In this document: positions 1-10,720 of the stretch, piece after piece
Layout of the letters: every line of letters starts with the position of its first letter
How positions within the stretch are numbered: position 1 is the first letter of the stretch
Translations under genes and position numbers: made by a program
NCBI GenBank assembly: GCA_963932145.1
Contig: OZ010593.1
Span: 36,371,411 to 36,435,410 of the forward strand
Reading direction: 5' to 3'
DNA length: 64,000 bases
Origin: Acanthosepion lycidas
Lineage: Eukaryota; Mollusca; Cephalopoda; Sepiida; Sepiidae
Notes under the pieces: generated by a model
Database searches by the model: none
What the model was told of the DNA's origin: nothing
The model's input: the letters and a program-made list of their open reading frames with translations, nothing else

Positions 1-164
1 TTGAAGCCTTTATCAATATTTCGTATCTTAACACCTTTTAGCGTTTGCATCAAATGCATCGTTTCTTTGTCAATTTTTTTTACCACTCGCAAGGATTATC
101 GACCTTTTTATACCTTCATTTCCTATCATCCACTTCTTTTTTTTTTGCCTTTATTGTGCTTATA

Positions 165-195
<31 letters not shown>

Positions 196-879
196 CAAAG
201 AATTTTCTGGAATTTTTCTCTTCTTTCTTCAATACCCCGTTGTTATTAACGCCACGTTTTGTATTCTGCATCTTAATTATAATGTTCCTTTACATATTTC
301 CACACAATTTTACCCGATTTTACACACTGTCACATTCATGTATATATTTTTTTAATCTTCCTGTCCGTTCTCGTTTACTCTCACGATGTCTCATCTTCCA
401 TTTTCTTGCTAGAGTCCAATGTTTTTCCTGCATTTTTTGAATAAATATTTCTTATGTATTTATCCCTTTCTTCATATCTCTGTAGCTTTTATCGAAAGAA
501 TATATTCTATGTGGCACATTACCCTGACTATAATGAAAGTTGAAAGTAAAAAGTTCCAGTTTCAGGAGAACCATTAATTTCAAGTTTGCTTATATGGCTG
601 ATCTATCCAAGATACCGCAAATATAACGCAAGCTTAGAAAGGTTTTTTCTTCTCAGTAATGTCCTAAATAGCATACCAAATGTTTATTTTAAAAATATAA
701 AATCTTTACCTACTTCAAAGCGATATATAATTCATTATTCTTAAATACTTTTTAAAAAAAAAAGTCATTCTGAAACACCAATCACAGAAAAAAGTGGCTA
801 TTCTTTTGCCATACTATCGATATTCTCAAGACAAATGTTTTGAGGGGTAACATTCCTTCGTTCTGCCAGTTCATATCTT
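1..879. other. AT-rich spacer with a T28 run
   Basis: No coding similarity is seen on either strand. The stretch is pyrimidine-rich on the + strand and holds a run of 28 T at 168-195. The open frames here are low-complexity Phe/Ser/Leu translations and are not considered genes. Confidence 0.6.
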
Positions 880-1090
880 CACAGCTAGGAACAGATTCAC
901 TATGCACAGCTTTTTATCCTCATTCATTTCATATTCCATTGATTAGGAGGATGCGCGATTGAGACAACTTCTTATCCACAGTTCAATCCCGAGAGTATGC
1001 TTACCTATGCTTAGCCTAGGATCAACGGTTATCAATCCTCATGATATGCGCTTATTTCCACTTTTTACACCCTTACAGCGACCATATTCA
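880..1090 (+). mobile_element. LINE ORF2 C-terminal fragment (relic)
   Basis: The + strand reads FTARNRF near 885-910, followed by a Ser/His/Phe-rich stretch and later IPRVCLPML near 990-1020. The same order (FTARNCY, then HSFHVPF, then LARVCLPN) occurs at 56,840-57,000, where the extreme C-terminus of a LINE polymerase is clearer. I infer a short, 5'-truncated and decayed copy of that LINE family. No start, catalytic motif or tail can be assigned, and there is a stop near 945. It could also be a solo dispersed repeat that only shares the LINE end. Confidence 0.4.
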
Positions 1091-2814
1091 GTAACCCTCT
1101 TGGGCTCCATATTGGATGGACAATTGTATAAAAAAATAAATCCATTTTTCCTATAAATCACTAATCATATTTTTCCTCCAATATATTTTAAAGCAGATTG
1201 GGAAGCATTAAAAATGGAGGGTATTCTATCCAGCCCAAGACAAGGACCGTTTTAACATTTTAATTGATATAATATTGTTACGACAGAAAAATCAAAACAA
1301 AAACCATCCCACACATTGATCCAACTTCCACAGTAATGATGTAGTTTCACGCATCCCAAACCGGCATTTTTTTTCTTTTCCTGTTTTTTTTTTACTGATA
1401 AAAAAATTTAAGTATTTTTAAGTCAGTACTAATATAAATATACAGTAAGTCTCACTCGCAGATTTTGGGATGGGTGTGAGACATATTTTCTTAAAGACAG
1501 CGGAGTTTTTTCTTTATTCTTCATCTATATTCATGCGTAACAATATTACGAAACAAGCTATTTACTTGATGTAAATACTTTCAAAATTTAAGAAAATCTA
1601 TTTGCATTAGAATTCCTACATTTAACTTTATTTCGGCCATTTTTTCCATCTCTCAAATCTTTGCTTTTCCGCCAAACATATATTCCACATCCTTCTTATT
1701 TTTTTTTTTTTTTGAAATACTTCATCTTTAAATCGTTTCTTATTCCCGTCTCGCATATTCTGTCCCAAATATCTGAAAAATATTTTTCTGACTTTCTCAC
1801 CCGCCATTTTGTATCAATTTGCGATTTTTTTAAATTTTTATTCAACAAAAATATTTAACTTTCACTTTTCTTTTCGTATTTTCTTTTATTTCTATCTAAA
1901 TCGTTTCTATGAAATTATCCTTCAATACTTTCTTGATTTCTTTTTAGGCGCTCCTAGACTCACGGATTTTGTTAAGCTCCATTCACTCATTGTTAAATAA
2001 AATCTTGCTCTCTCTCACACAATTTATCATTTCTTTAAATATTCACTTTAACCTCAGTGTGAGTATTTTCAGGATTTTAATAAAATATTTCTAGTATATT
2101 TTTTGTTACTGTTTATATTTTTATTTTGATGCATTTTAAACATTTTTTTTTTATTTTCTTCTGTTTTTTTTACTCTCATAAAACACCTTTTCCTTCCCGC
2201 AATTTTCGCCATCATCTCTTCTGGTCTTTCCTCTTTTTCTAGCAATTTCTTGCATTTATTTTAGCAGTCGATTTTCTTAATGCATTTCCGTTACAAAGCT
2301 GGCTTCTTTCCATTCCACCTGTTTTATAAAGTTTCACGGGATAAAATATCCTAAAAAGTGTCTGGTTTATTTTACGGTCTGTGTTTTGAAATGAATTGAT
2401 ATTTTAAACTACGTCGATTATTTAGACCGCTTTTGAACGAGTTCGGAAATAAATTTAAAACACAAACAGGATAATTAAAGAAATGAATAGATAATATATG
2501 TAGAAAGATAAATATTATCAATTCCAAACGTTTTAGTTATTGTTGTGGATTCCGGGATGAAATCCGGTCCGAATAAATAACAAACGCCAGGAATGAATAT
2601 AGGAAAATAATGTATTAACGTAATAATACAAACTGGTAAAGCAGGTTAGTAGTTCCAGGAATACGGGTTAGTAGCAAAATATATATACAATCTTTGGTAT
2701 TGAAGTATCGCTGTATGACTTCTTACTGAGTCTACGTACTCGCTCACTGTGACTCTTGCTGGCTACGTTCGTTCTGTCTGTCTGTTACCTTACTCTCACT
2801 TTTCCGGTTAACTA
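1091..2814. other. AT-rich spacer, nothing recognised
   Basis: About 1.7 kb of AT-rich sequence, strongly T-rich on the + strand between about 1,660 and 2,300. No transposase, RT, tRNA-like box or tandem repeat was recognised. Short open frames here are low-complexity. Confidence 0.5.
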
Positions 2815-2912
2815 GTAGGTTGGTGCAAAAATAATGACGTAATAATGTCGTTTTTTACGTATTTTAACGTCAAAAAACGACATTATTACGTCATTATTTT
2901 TGCACCAACCTA
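2815..2912. mobile_element. Palindromic mariner MITE (MADE1-like), copy 1
   Basis: An almost perfect 97-bp palindrome begins TAGGTTGGTGCAAAAATAA and ends with the reverse complement, TTTTTGCACCAACCTA. Only a few bases around the centre (ACGTATTTTAACGT) are unpaired. The TTAGGTTGGTGCAAAA terminus is characteristic of Tc1/mariner elements of the kind that produced the human MADE1 palindromes. TA flanks are present, as expected for mariner insertion. There is no room for a transposase, so this is a non-autonomous hairpin element. Further copies are at 31,791 and 53,452. Confidence 0.88.
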
Positions 2913-2925
2913 ATACAACCTTTCT

Positions 2926-2961
2926 CACTCTCTCTCTATCTCTCTCTCTCTCTCTCTCTCT
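2926..2961. repeat. (CT)n microsatellite
   Basis: Near-pure CT dinucleotide array directly after the mariner palindrome. Confidence 0.9.
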
Positions 2962-3589
2962 TCGTATTGTCTTGCTCTTGTCTTCACGTAGCAGTAGTAT
3001 ATGTATATACTGGGTGAGTCCATTTGTGCAAAAAGGGGAGGACCCCTCAGCAGTTATGTTGCACATTGCACCTGTTACTGATCTGAATTTGAAATGAATA
3101 CTTTAAGAAGATAAATTAGTAAATATGAATGGTGTTTTATTAAGAAAAATATTGTTTCTTTTTTAATCCAGAAAGTTAAATATTGTACTAGCGTGTAGCT
3201 AGTTGTAATATATATTTTAATTAAATTCATAAAATTTGTAATATGCATTTAAATATTTTCCTCAAGGAATCTTTTTTCTCTGAAATGCATCAGTTTCTAT
3301 AATCTAACAAGAAAAATTGCCATAACAATCAACAACTTCTGTCTCCTTGAATCCTCTTCTTTTATTCTCTTTGCTTATTTCACTCTCAGTAACCATTGGC
3401 GACTTAGTGGTTTTATTACCTTGCTTGGGGTGAAATGATTTTTTGGTCGTTCAAAAGACTACAATTCGGCCATGCTATGTGTGATGTACACTCTGTGGTA
3501 GCAACTTTTACTCTTTCTGTGATCGTCATTTTTCCAAGTAGTATGGGTTTCTAAAGCAAGAGTTCCATTCTCTACACATTATTAGGAAT
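2962..3589. other. Spacer, nothing recognised
   Basis: AT-rich, no convincing coding or repeat signal on either strand. Confidence 0.5.
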
Positions 3590-3720
3590 ACAATTTAGAA
3601 AGATAAAAATGAATGCTTGAGTTTACATCTGCCATTGTCGAGACGTGAGGGACGTCGATGGTTATTGATCTGGGTAAAAGAAATCCTTGGTGCTTCAAAA
3701 AAACCCTTTCCCCTCTACGC
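3590..3720. repeat. Diverged direct repeat, copy A
   Basis: Shares the order 'aatgcttgagtttaca', 'gccattgtcgag', 'gatggttatt' and 'aagaaatcc' with 4,365-4,490, in the same orientation about 770 bp downstream. The identity of the repeat is unknown and no protein similarity is seen. Confidence 0.55.
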
Positions 3721-4364
3721 TAAGTTGAAACAGCTGAACATCATCGAAAATCGACTTGGGCGTTGCTTTCTTCAAATTTTGTTGATCCTTACCGCCTTAA
3801 CGCGACTCTTCTCAAAATGTTGCCATCGCACCGACAAAGGAAGAAACATGGCATAAAAAATAACAAACAAAGGTAACAGTGATACTAACCGAAAAGATTT
3901 TAAGTAGACGTTACAGTGAGTATTTCAAGGTCATGTTTTTAATCCTGAGTTTCGCCATCGGCATGCCATCGACAAATATTTTATTTGGTTGATTCTTGCT
4001 GGATAGTTCGAAAATATGTCTATGACGAGAGAGGAAACAGCCAAAAGTGAATTTCTTTGCATTTACTTTTATTGTGTCATATTATCGTTAACCAGATCCA
4101 AACTCAGGCCTGCTGTAAAGCCTTCAAGTTAACATCTCTTCACGGGTACCTCTTGATAATAAGAAATGGATTTCATGTTATCTCTCCGGATAGTCTTAAT
4201 CTACTTTCATATTACCAATGTCGATGATTTCGCTCAAAGATATTTTAAGTAACAGACGATAAGAGGGTCAAATCGTTTTTAGTGTAGGTGTTAAGTATAC
4301 CCTCTAGTCATGCCAAAGATGAGTGTTCTACTCTTTATAAATGATGATAAAGTCAATGTAGTTA
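3721..4364. other. Spacer between direct repeats
   Basis: AT-rich sequence. Nothing recognised. Confidence 0.45.
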
Positions 4365-4490
4365 GATAAAAATTAGATCGTTAAAATGCTTGAGGTTTTA
4401 CATGCCATTGTCGAGTAGAAGTAGATGCCGATGGTCATTAGGTTTGCGTACAAGAAATCCATGACGCTAAACAATCTTTTAATTCTTTTT
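4365..4490. repeat. Diverged direct repeat, copy B
   Basis: Second copy of the repeat at 3,590-3,720, carrying 'aatgcttgaggtttta', 'gccattgtcgag' and 'gatggtcatt'. It is followed by a T-rich run. Confidence 0.55.
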
Positions 4491-4654
4491 CTTTTTTTTT
4501 TTAATTTGCAACTGCGATTAATCACAGAATATCGACTTTGAAACTTTTTTTTCTGCCACAGATGTCCTAAGAGAGGGAATTTAAAGTATTCACAATGGAG
4601 AGGACTCTATCGAATCCGGGTTAAATATTTTAAATATATCATAGATACTATTAG

Positions 4655-4800
4655 AGCACCTCGATGTGGCGTAATGGTTTGCAAGCCTGTCTCTCTAGAA
4701 CAATTACGACTGAGTTCGAGCTTCACTGGGTGCCCCCCATACCTTCAGCCTTGTAAGACATCTAAGCTACGCTTAGAAGACCAATATATCATAGATTTAA
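4655..4800 (+). mobile_element. tRNA-derived SINE
   Basis: The head resembles a tRNA gene. GCACC at 4,656 can pair with GGTGC near 4,730. An A-box-like TGGCGTAATGG lies near 4,670, and a B-box-like GAGTTCGAGCTTC near 4,714. The tail ('cttgtaagacatctaag', then 'cttagaagacc') is not tRNA and is typical of a SINE body. I infer a Pol III-derived SINE copy, with mismatches in the stems, rather than a functional tRNA gene. Confidence 0.6.
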
Positions 4801-5640
4801 TATGATGTAATTAATTTCCTTGTTGCAGATGCTTTAAGAATTGACGCGCAAATCTCCTCAATAACATTTCTATAATTAACATTCTTCTGCTACCATTAGT
4901 ATTTTTTTTTTCACCCAACATATATTCTTCGTCCTTCTCAATTTATTAAACTTTTTTCGAAATATTTCATCTTTAACTAATTGCTTAATATCGTCTAGCA
5001 GACTTCGTGTTAAGATTTTCCTCAAGTTAAAAGTATGCGAGTTCGAATCACACCCGAGGCTTGTTCTTTATTTCCATCCAGTGCTATTTATTTTGTATAG
5101 ATTTTGTATTTTCTGTGATGCTAATTTCAGCGAATTGCCGCTTCGTTCAACATTCTTACGGACGCAAACACACCGGACATTTGATTAAGTACCAAAAGGA
5201 AATGGCTTGTATTTGTGTAGCCAAGTATTCAAGAATAGTTATTTATTGCGTCTGGCACAAGTCTTCCCTAGTGAGATACACAGTCAAAGTTGTTTTTGTT
5301 TGTTTTTTTTTTAAACAGCGCTACAGTAAAAAAAAAAAAAAAAAAAAAAAAGAAGAAATATTCTCCTCGTCATATTAGTAGTCGTCTTGCCGGTGAGAGA
5401 AGTTAACTGGCCCTTAAATATTTGAACGGAAAATCGTTGTGATCATCTGGTACTTTACTAAACAAGGAAAACTTCCCTTCGTATAGCATCGATAGTAATG
5501 GTAATATAAACAATTTTTACAGGAAATTTTTAGCGTTCATTTGACCGAACAGCCAGTGCTATCGTCGATTGAATTTTTTCAGATAAATTGCTTTCACAAG
5601 TTGAATGACTGTTATTAACTGTTATTGCTCTTCGAACTAT
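4801..5640. other. Spacer with an isolated B-box-like site and a poly(A) run
   Basis: GAGTTCGAATCACACC near 5,040 fits a Pol III B box, but no A box is visible upstream, so it may be a SINE fragment. An uninterrupted A run of about 24 occurs at 5,328-5,351, possibly a retroposon tail. Nothing else was recognised. Confidence 0.4.
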
Positions 5641-5649
5641 TGATGATGG

Positions 5650-6310
5650 CTTTCTCCCTAACGCTGGCTTTCACGAAATGTGGAACAACAACATACTGGT
5701 TATACCTTCGTCCTCTCTTCCAGTTATGTATGCTATACGTTTTAGTTGCTGCTGTTGCTGAAAGTCCTTAAGTGGTGTGGTTTCTGTTATTTAGTACAGA
5801 TCTTTGTAGTTCTGTAGAATCAGTCCCCAAGTTTCGAAGAAGTATGGTTCTGGCTAACACCATATGAAAGTCTCGATCTGACGAGGCTATTGAAGAACAT
5901 GACTCGAGTCTTTAGGTTAATAATGCTTCCATTTATAACATTTTGTGGTGTTGGACGAAAACTCCCCTAGCGCAGCCTATTCTATTTTCAATTTCCTTTT
6001 CTCCGATACTAAATTTCTTATGGATGATGAATACATCTAGGCATCCGTTATGTTTAATATTTACTAGTTCTACATCCTGAATTGTTATGATTGATTCGGG
6101 ATAGGTGCCATCATTGCTTACATTCCAATTCCAGATCATAGTTTCTGTTTTTGAAAAGATTTATACTGAGTTCTATTACTACTGAGTTCTATTTCTTGGA
6201 ACATTTTGTAGAGGATATTGATTTTTTGTTCAAGATCATTCTTATCTTTTCTGTGTACTTGTGTCATTAGCATAGGTTCCCTCATCATCTGTACACTGGT
6301 CTCTTGGTCA
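5650..6310 (-). mobile_element. LINE reverse transcriptase relic (post-YADD region)
   Basis: Read on the minus strand, a broken frame runs from a decayed RT motif-C region near 6,290 (TDDEGTYANDTS, where LINEs have YADD plus a following Ala) through a Gln/Lys-rich helix and TMIWNWNVS. It reaches IENRIGCARGVF near 5,960. This order (YADD, KTK-like, then a conserved 'EI..RI..A...F' stretch) is the standard layout downstream of the palm in LINE ORF2 proteins. Downstream, KRIAYITGR near 5,740 resembles the 'RQ..YLGH' segment. Frameshifts and stops are frequent and no endonuclease or 3' tail is visible. The clade is not assignable. Confidence 0.6.
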
Positions 6311-6315
6311 GAATC

Positions 6316-6640
6316 GGGAAATTAGATAAAACGGATGACTTTTCAAAACTCCTCTAATTATGCGGATGAATAATTTTAGATAAAATACGCGCCCATTTCA
6401 TTACCTGGTGCACAGTTGTAAATTAAACAATAGATTTTGATTGCATTATATACCAGACTTATAATTGGTTCGATTAACAATTGGCGTAACAACGTATTGC
6501 TGATACATACTAAATAACAAATATAATTAGAGAGAATAGTTTGCCAAAATGTTGACATATCTATAAGTACCTGTGTCATCGCCATAGGTTTCATCATCTG
6601 TACATTGACCTTGAGAGGGGCATCAATAACACTGTTTTCT
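6316..6640. repeat. Dispersed repeat, copy 1 (partner at 10,994)
   Basis: Shares several blocks in order with 10,994-11,345: 'agataaaacggatgacttttcaaaa', 'ggatgaataatttt', 'aaaatacgcgcccattt', 'attgcattatatacc' and 'gaatagtttgccaa'. The minus strand keeps a similar peptide in both copies (NCAPGNEMGAYFI here, NCTPGNKMCAYFI there), which hints at former coding sequence. The block at 6,560-6,610 also repeats the RT-like segment at 6,262-6,300. I could not name the family. Confidence 0.55.
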
Positions 6641-6707
6641 ATTAGTTGGTTTGTTTGGGAAGAGGGAGGTATGGAATGCTTCAATAATATTTACCAATCC
6701 CTTAACA

Positions 6708-7389
6708 TCTTACTTATTATAAAACGCAGATTGTGGGTATGTGTGTCTGTTAGTTTATATATTGGATCGGATTTCCTACATTTTTCAACCGATTTCAACA
6801 AAACTTTACAGGACTGCGTAAAATTACCTTGCGGTGGTTTTGACAGCACCAAAAATTGGAAAAACAGAATTGTTTTTGTACGAAATCAATTTGAAAACAC
6901 GATAAAACACGATTCTGTCGCTAGAATGAAGGGGGGGGCAACTCATATCGAGTTATACTTATTATAAAACCCAGGTTGTTTGTGTGTGTTTGTGAGTGTG
7001 TTCGTTTATATATGGGATCGGATTTTCTACATTTTTCAACCGATTTCAACAAAACTTCACTTTTTTTTTTGGCCGGTAGTGTTTCTTATTGTTCTGCACA
7101 CTTTTCTCTATTTTTACATTCAGAATGCTTTAAAAATTCCATTTACAAGACAGTTGTTTATAATAAAATTCTATTCAAACGATAAACTCATAACAATTGA
7201 AAACAATGTTTTTGTTTGAGTTTGGGTTTGACCAATTCGTAAAAAAAAAAAAAAATCTAATTAAGACATGCTTGTCCGTCAACCTTAAACAATAACCTTT
7301 GTCAATTTTATTTTTCAGACTTTATGATGGTCGATACTTGATCTATCTCTTACTGTTACATCCCGGGCAACGCCGGGCTCTACTGCTAG
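6708..7389 (+). mobile_element. Non-autonomous Helitron with two 5' ends
   Basis: The element starts TC after an A (6,707) and ends CTAG before a T (7,390), the A^T insertion and termini expected of Helitrons. Just upstream of the end, CCCGGGCAACGCCGGG (7,362-7,377) forms the required 3' hairpin, followed by CTCTACTGCTAG. The 5' part (6,711 on: TACTTATTATAAAACGC, a GT-rich stretch, 'ggatcggatttcctac', 'ttttcaaccgatttcaac') is repeated at about 6,953-7,054 with small changes. No Rep/helicase protein is encoded. Open frames crossing it are incidental. Confidence 0.85.
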
Positions 7390-8523
7390 TCTTGTATATG
7401 CACAACGAATAGCCTAGGAAAAGGTTAAATAGATAAGTACACTTGTAAAAGGAACAAATTTCCTATGAGTAAAGAACAAAGCAAGTGGAACTGGAATGAA
7501 AGAAAACCCAAACTATAAAATATCACAGAAAATGAAAGGTTTCAGATAAGGTAATACTTTTGTCAGATGAGTTATCTTTCCTTGCTACTATGGTATCATA
7601 CTGCAATGATGCATGAAGAGAAGATTATCAGCATGATACTACGATGCATGAAGAGAAGATTATCAACATGATACTACGCTGATAATCTAATTCGATATTC
7701 AACATATGCCTTGAAAGTAAAATATCTTATTGCCCACTTTTATATACGTAAGTTTCAAATAAGAGATAGGAAATTATTTTTTGTGTGCAATGGTAATAAT
7801 CGCCGTTTCTTTATACAGAAACATTAGACATACGTGTAGCAAATACTTCGTGATGCTGTCGATTTAAATTTATAAATTATTTCTATTAAAATATTTTTTT
7901 TTTGTAAAATACGCTTCTCAAGTTCACAAACTGCTATCGCTCTTTCCAGTATTGATGGGGGGTTCTTTCCTAACCTTTTCTACGACGTCGTGTTGAATGC
8001 CAACATACTGATTATATAATTATTTTCTTTTTATGTTGATCGGAGAAAACTGACGATCTAAAAAAAAAAAAGCCTGGATACGTCTTGTATGTGTTATGCT
8101 CAACACTAATTACGTAATTTTACACATGAAGAGAGTGTGCCGACGGATTCTTGATAAAACAGACTTCCAGTAAAATAACCAAATATCAGATTGCTTTTTT
8201 AATCCATTTTTGATCGAGCTGGGAACTTTCCAACGCCTCCATTAGACAATATTAGAATTATTGCAAAATAAGAAAAATAGTATGTTTATTTATGAGAAAA
8301 TCTACCCTGAATAACACAATGTTCTATCAGCATGGTTGATATTGCAGTATGGCTGGATTTAATTTTCTCGACTGAAAAGTATTAACAATGCCTGGACAAA
8401 GATTCCAGAGCTAGGGCTATCAGTAATAGAATTATCTACTAAACGTAATACACATCTAAAGAAGGCTGTAGTAATCAGCTTCCGAAAAGTAAGATCTGAA
8501 TATGTAATCAGAAAAACTCATAG

Positions 8524-8525
<2 letters not shown>
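7390..8525. other. Spacer with a 35-bp tandem duplication
   Basis: Two tandem copies of a 35-bp unit beginning gcatgaagagaagatt lie at 7,611-7,678. The rest is AT-rich with no recognised element. Confidence 0.55.

Positions 8526-8585
<60 letters not shown>
8526..8585. repeat. (TA)n array
   Basis: About 60 bp of pure TA repeat abutting a hairpin element. Confidence 0.95.
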
Positions 8586-8589
<4 letters not shown>

Positions 8590-8649
8590 AGAAATTCACA
8601 CAGCGCTTTTTTATGTGCGCTAAAAAAAGCGCTGTGTGAATTTTTACAA
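8586..8649. mobile_element. Hairpin element inside a TA array
   Basis: A 64-bp palindrome: TTGTAGAAATTCACACAGCG leads to AGCGCTTTTTT, a short ATGTGCGCT centre, then the reverse complement ending TTTTTACAA. TA arrays lie on both sides. A half copy (ttgtaaaaaatcacacagcg, then 'cttttttatgtacgtg') follows another TA array at 9,011. I infer a small foldback or MITE family that sits in TA repeats. No transposase is linked. Confidence 0.75.
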
Positions 8650-8965
8650 TATATATATATATATATATATATAATTCAAGAAAGAAATTCGGATTACAAA
8701 CACAGAAAATGTCTCATATCGAGAATATTTAACATTGAAAAACAAAAGAAAAAATGAATTATTTTTAACAATATGTGGAAATCTCCGCTTTTACCTGAAG
8801 ACGGTCACGGGACCAGAAACACGTGTAGTGTAACATTATGTAAAACAAAGCATAATATTTTTTTTCTAAATAAATCCACATTACAACCAAAAACGTTTAC
8901 GGCACCTCTCTTCTCTTCTTTTTAATATACATACTTTTCTCTCGTTGGAACCACTACAACCTCTT

Positions 8966-8971
<6 letters not shown>
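8650..8971. other. TA array and LINE-tail-like sequence
   Basis: A TA array runs from 8,650 to 8,673. Near 8,791 is ACCTGAAGACGGTCACGGGA followed by CCAGAAACACG. A related string occurs at 57,222. AATAAA near 8,870 is a possible polyadenylation signal. No coding sequence was found. Confidence 0.4.
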
Positions 8972-9014
<43 letters not shown>

Positions 9015-9048
9015 AAAAAATCACACAGCGCTTTTTTATGTACGTGTT
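8971..9048. repeat. (TA)n array plus half hairpin element
   Basis: About 40 bp of TA, then ttgtaaaaaatcacacagcg, which matches one arm of the 8,586 hairpin. Confidence 0.75.
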
Positions 9049-9435
9049 TAATTTGATTTGGTCACTGATTGAAAGTTCTCATTTCAGTTTTTCTTTCGTT
9101 TTCCATTCCATTCCGGACCTGAAGACTTGGGTGAGACAAGGTTCAGCGATATAGAGGAATGGGTTAATAAAGTTCAGGCTCCCAATAAGACATTTCTCTT
9201 AAAGATGAATAAATAGCAATAACTTTGTATCCTTTCACATCTTAAGGTTTGTACAGTCCGTCTGAAGTTATTATGCAAATCATATAAACGTCAATAACTC
9301 ACTTTGAAAAACTTATGTCAAATTTTAAACGATTAATTTAGATGTCAAAACAAAAGGTTGATGTAAATGTTTAGGTTGTTTATTAATGTTACTGATTTTA
9401 TTTAAAAAAAAACTGCAGTCTGGAGTTATTGTGCA

Positions 9436-9504
9436 GATCAAACTAATATTTGTTTAAGGCCTTCAAAGGCCTTAAACAAATATTAGTTTAATATTAGTTT
9501 GATC
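9436..9504. repeat. Palindrome nested in the Tc1-type element
   Basis: GATCAAACTAATATTTG followed by TTTAAGGCCTT is mirrored by AAGGCCTTAAACAAATATTA. An extra 11-base repeat precedes the final GTTTGATC. It follows a string (CTGGAGTTATTGTGCAGATC) that resembles the outer TIR, suggesting a duplicated or nested end. Confidence 0.7.
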
Positions 9505-9602
9505 TAATAAAAATTGTTTCTTCTTTTTTTCCCTAATCTATGTTGAAAACATGGATAATGGAAAGGATCTAAAAATGCTAAAAAGCAAAAATAACAAAGT
9601 TA

Positions 9603-10551
9603 TTGAGTGAGGAAATGTCCACATTGGAGATATCAAAGGAACTTCATAGATATCATCGAACAATAAAGACGGCTATTGAAAATATAAATAAGTTGAGAAC
9701 TAGAATCAAAGGAAAATCATTTCAGAAACTTTCTTCTCGAGGGGAACGTAAGCTAAAGCGGGTTATAGCGAAACAACCAATTTTGATCAGTGCACAAATC
9801 TCTGGAATTCAGGCAGTCAAGAAGGATAAAAAAAAATGTAGAATACTTCGTAAATTGGAATCTTTCAAGAAATTTCCTAGGCAAACTTCTCTCAGAAAAG
9901 CAAAGATTTTAAAGGGTCACACTTGGGCCAAGAAATATATGAAAATTTACTTTTCTAAAGTAATTTTCGTGAATGAATTCCAGGTGATACTTGTTGGACC
10001 TGATGGATGAAACAAAGGATGGATTTTATCGATGCAGATGTACTTATGGTTAAAAGTAAGCAGCAAGGAGTCGGCAGTGTGATACTATGGGATGGAATTG
10101 ACAACCAAACCACAATTGGAGCATTCAAAGTCGATGTAGCAGTTAAAGTGAACTTTCCTAACTATTACGATTTCATAGGAATGTTTTGTTTTGTTTGTTT
10201 TTTTAACGATACAAGTCCCAGCCTCGCAGTTTCAAATTAATTGTGTATGTGTGCATGACAGCGCTCCTTCTCATGTATCTAAAGCTACCCGTGAACTGTT
10301 TTGGTGTAAAATGTTTATAAGATAAAAAGTGACCACAATCAAGACCCAACATTAATCTGATCGAAAATCAATGGTCATTTGTGAAGATAAAATTATATGA
10401 AGATGACAAACAATATGACAGCAAAGCAAACATATAAAAAGTAATTAAAACCACCATGTCGGAAATTGAACATACAAAAGTAAAAAAATCAATTAATTAA
10501 TGGATAATAGATTGCTGGCTGTTATTGAGAAGGGTCATTATATTAAGATGT
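9603..10551 (+). pseudogene. Tc1-like transposase pseudogene
   Basis: The first frame (135 codons, 9,603-10,010) opens with a helix-turn-helix type region (LEISKELHRYHRTIKTAI), then an Arg/Lys-rich second DNA-binding part, and reaches VIFVNEFQVILVGPDG. Tc1 transposases have a catalytic Asp in the 'SDE' at this point; here it reads VNE, so the first catalytic residue is lost. The next frame carries GVGSVILWDGI, like the family's 'GGgSvMvWg'. Further on, in shifted frames, HDSAPSH near 10,256 matches the second catalytic Asp region, and NLIENQW near 10,355 matches the third (NPIEN.W). The end reads RLLAVIEKGHYIKM. Several frameshifts separate the parts. The family is secure; the protein is inactive. 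Confidence 0.85.
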
Positions 10552-10720
10552 AAATGCTTCAAAGACTTATCCCATGTTTGTTATTTGCTCTATTATAGGT
10601 GATGAAACTATCTAAAAAATAACTTAAGCTTTGTTTTGACGTCTAAATTAATCGCGTAAAATTTGACCAGAATTTTTCGAATATGTTTGTGATTTGCATA
10701 ATAGCTTCAGACTGAGTCTG

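Larger units (their letters stand above)
9254..10720 (+). mobile_element. Tc1-type DNA transposon, complete ends, dead transposase
   Basis: Terminal inverted repeats of roughly 100 bp are visible. The left end (9,254: CAGTCCGTCTGAAGTTATTA, then 'tgcaaatcat' and 'tcaaattttaaacgattaat') matches the reverse complement of the right end (CAGACTCAGTCTGAAGCTAT, then 'tgcaaatcac' and 'tcaaattttacgcgattaat'). The left flank is TA; the right flank reads TG, probably a mutated TA duplication. Size (about 1.47 kb) and internal transposase remains fit the Tc1 group. A second TIR-like sequence plus a palindrome lies inside at 9,410-9,504. Confidence 0.88.

Noticed and set aside
45-440. 131-codon + frame, and similar Phe/Ser-rich frames in T-rich DNA
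   Set aside because: Low-complexity translation of T-rich sequence; no codon structure or homology.
4655-4735. Functional tRNA gene
   Set aside because: A and B boxes are present but stems are imperfect and a SINE body follows; the same holds at 29,908, 46,465, 55,790 and 57,020.
7611-7678. CRISPR-like repeat
   Set aside because: Only two adjacent 35-bp units without spacers, in eukaryotic-type DNA.
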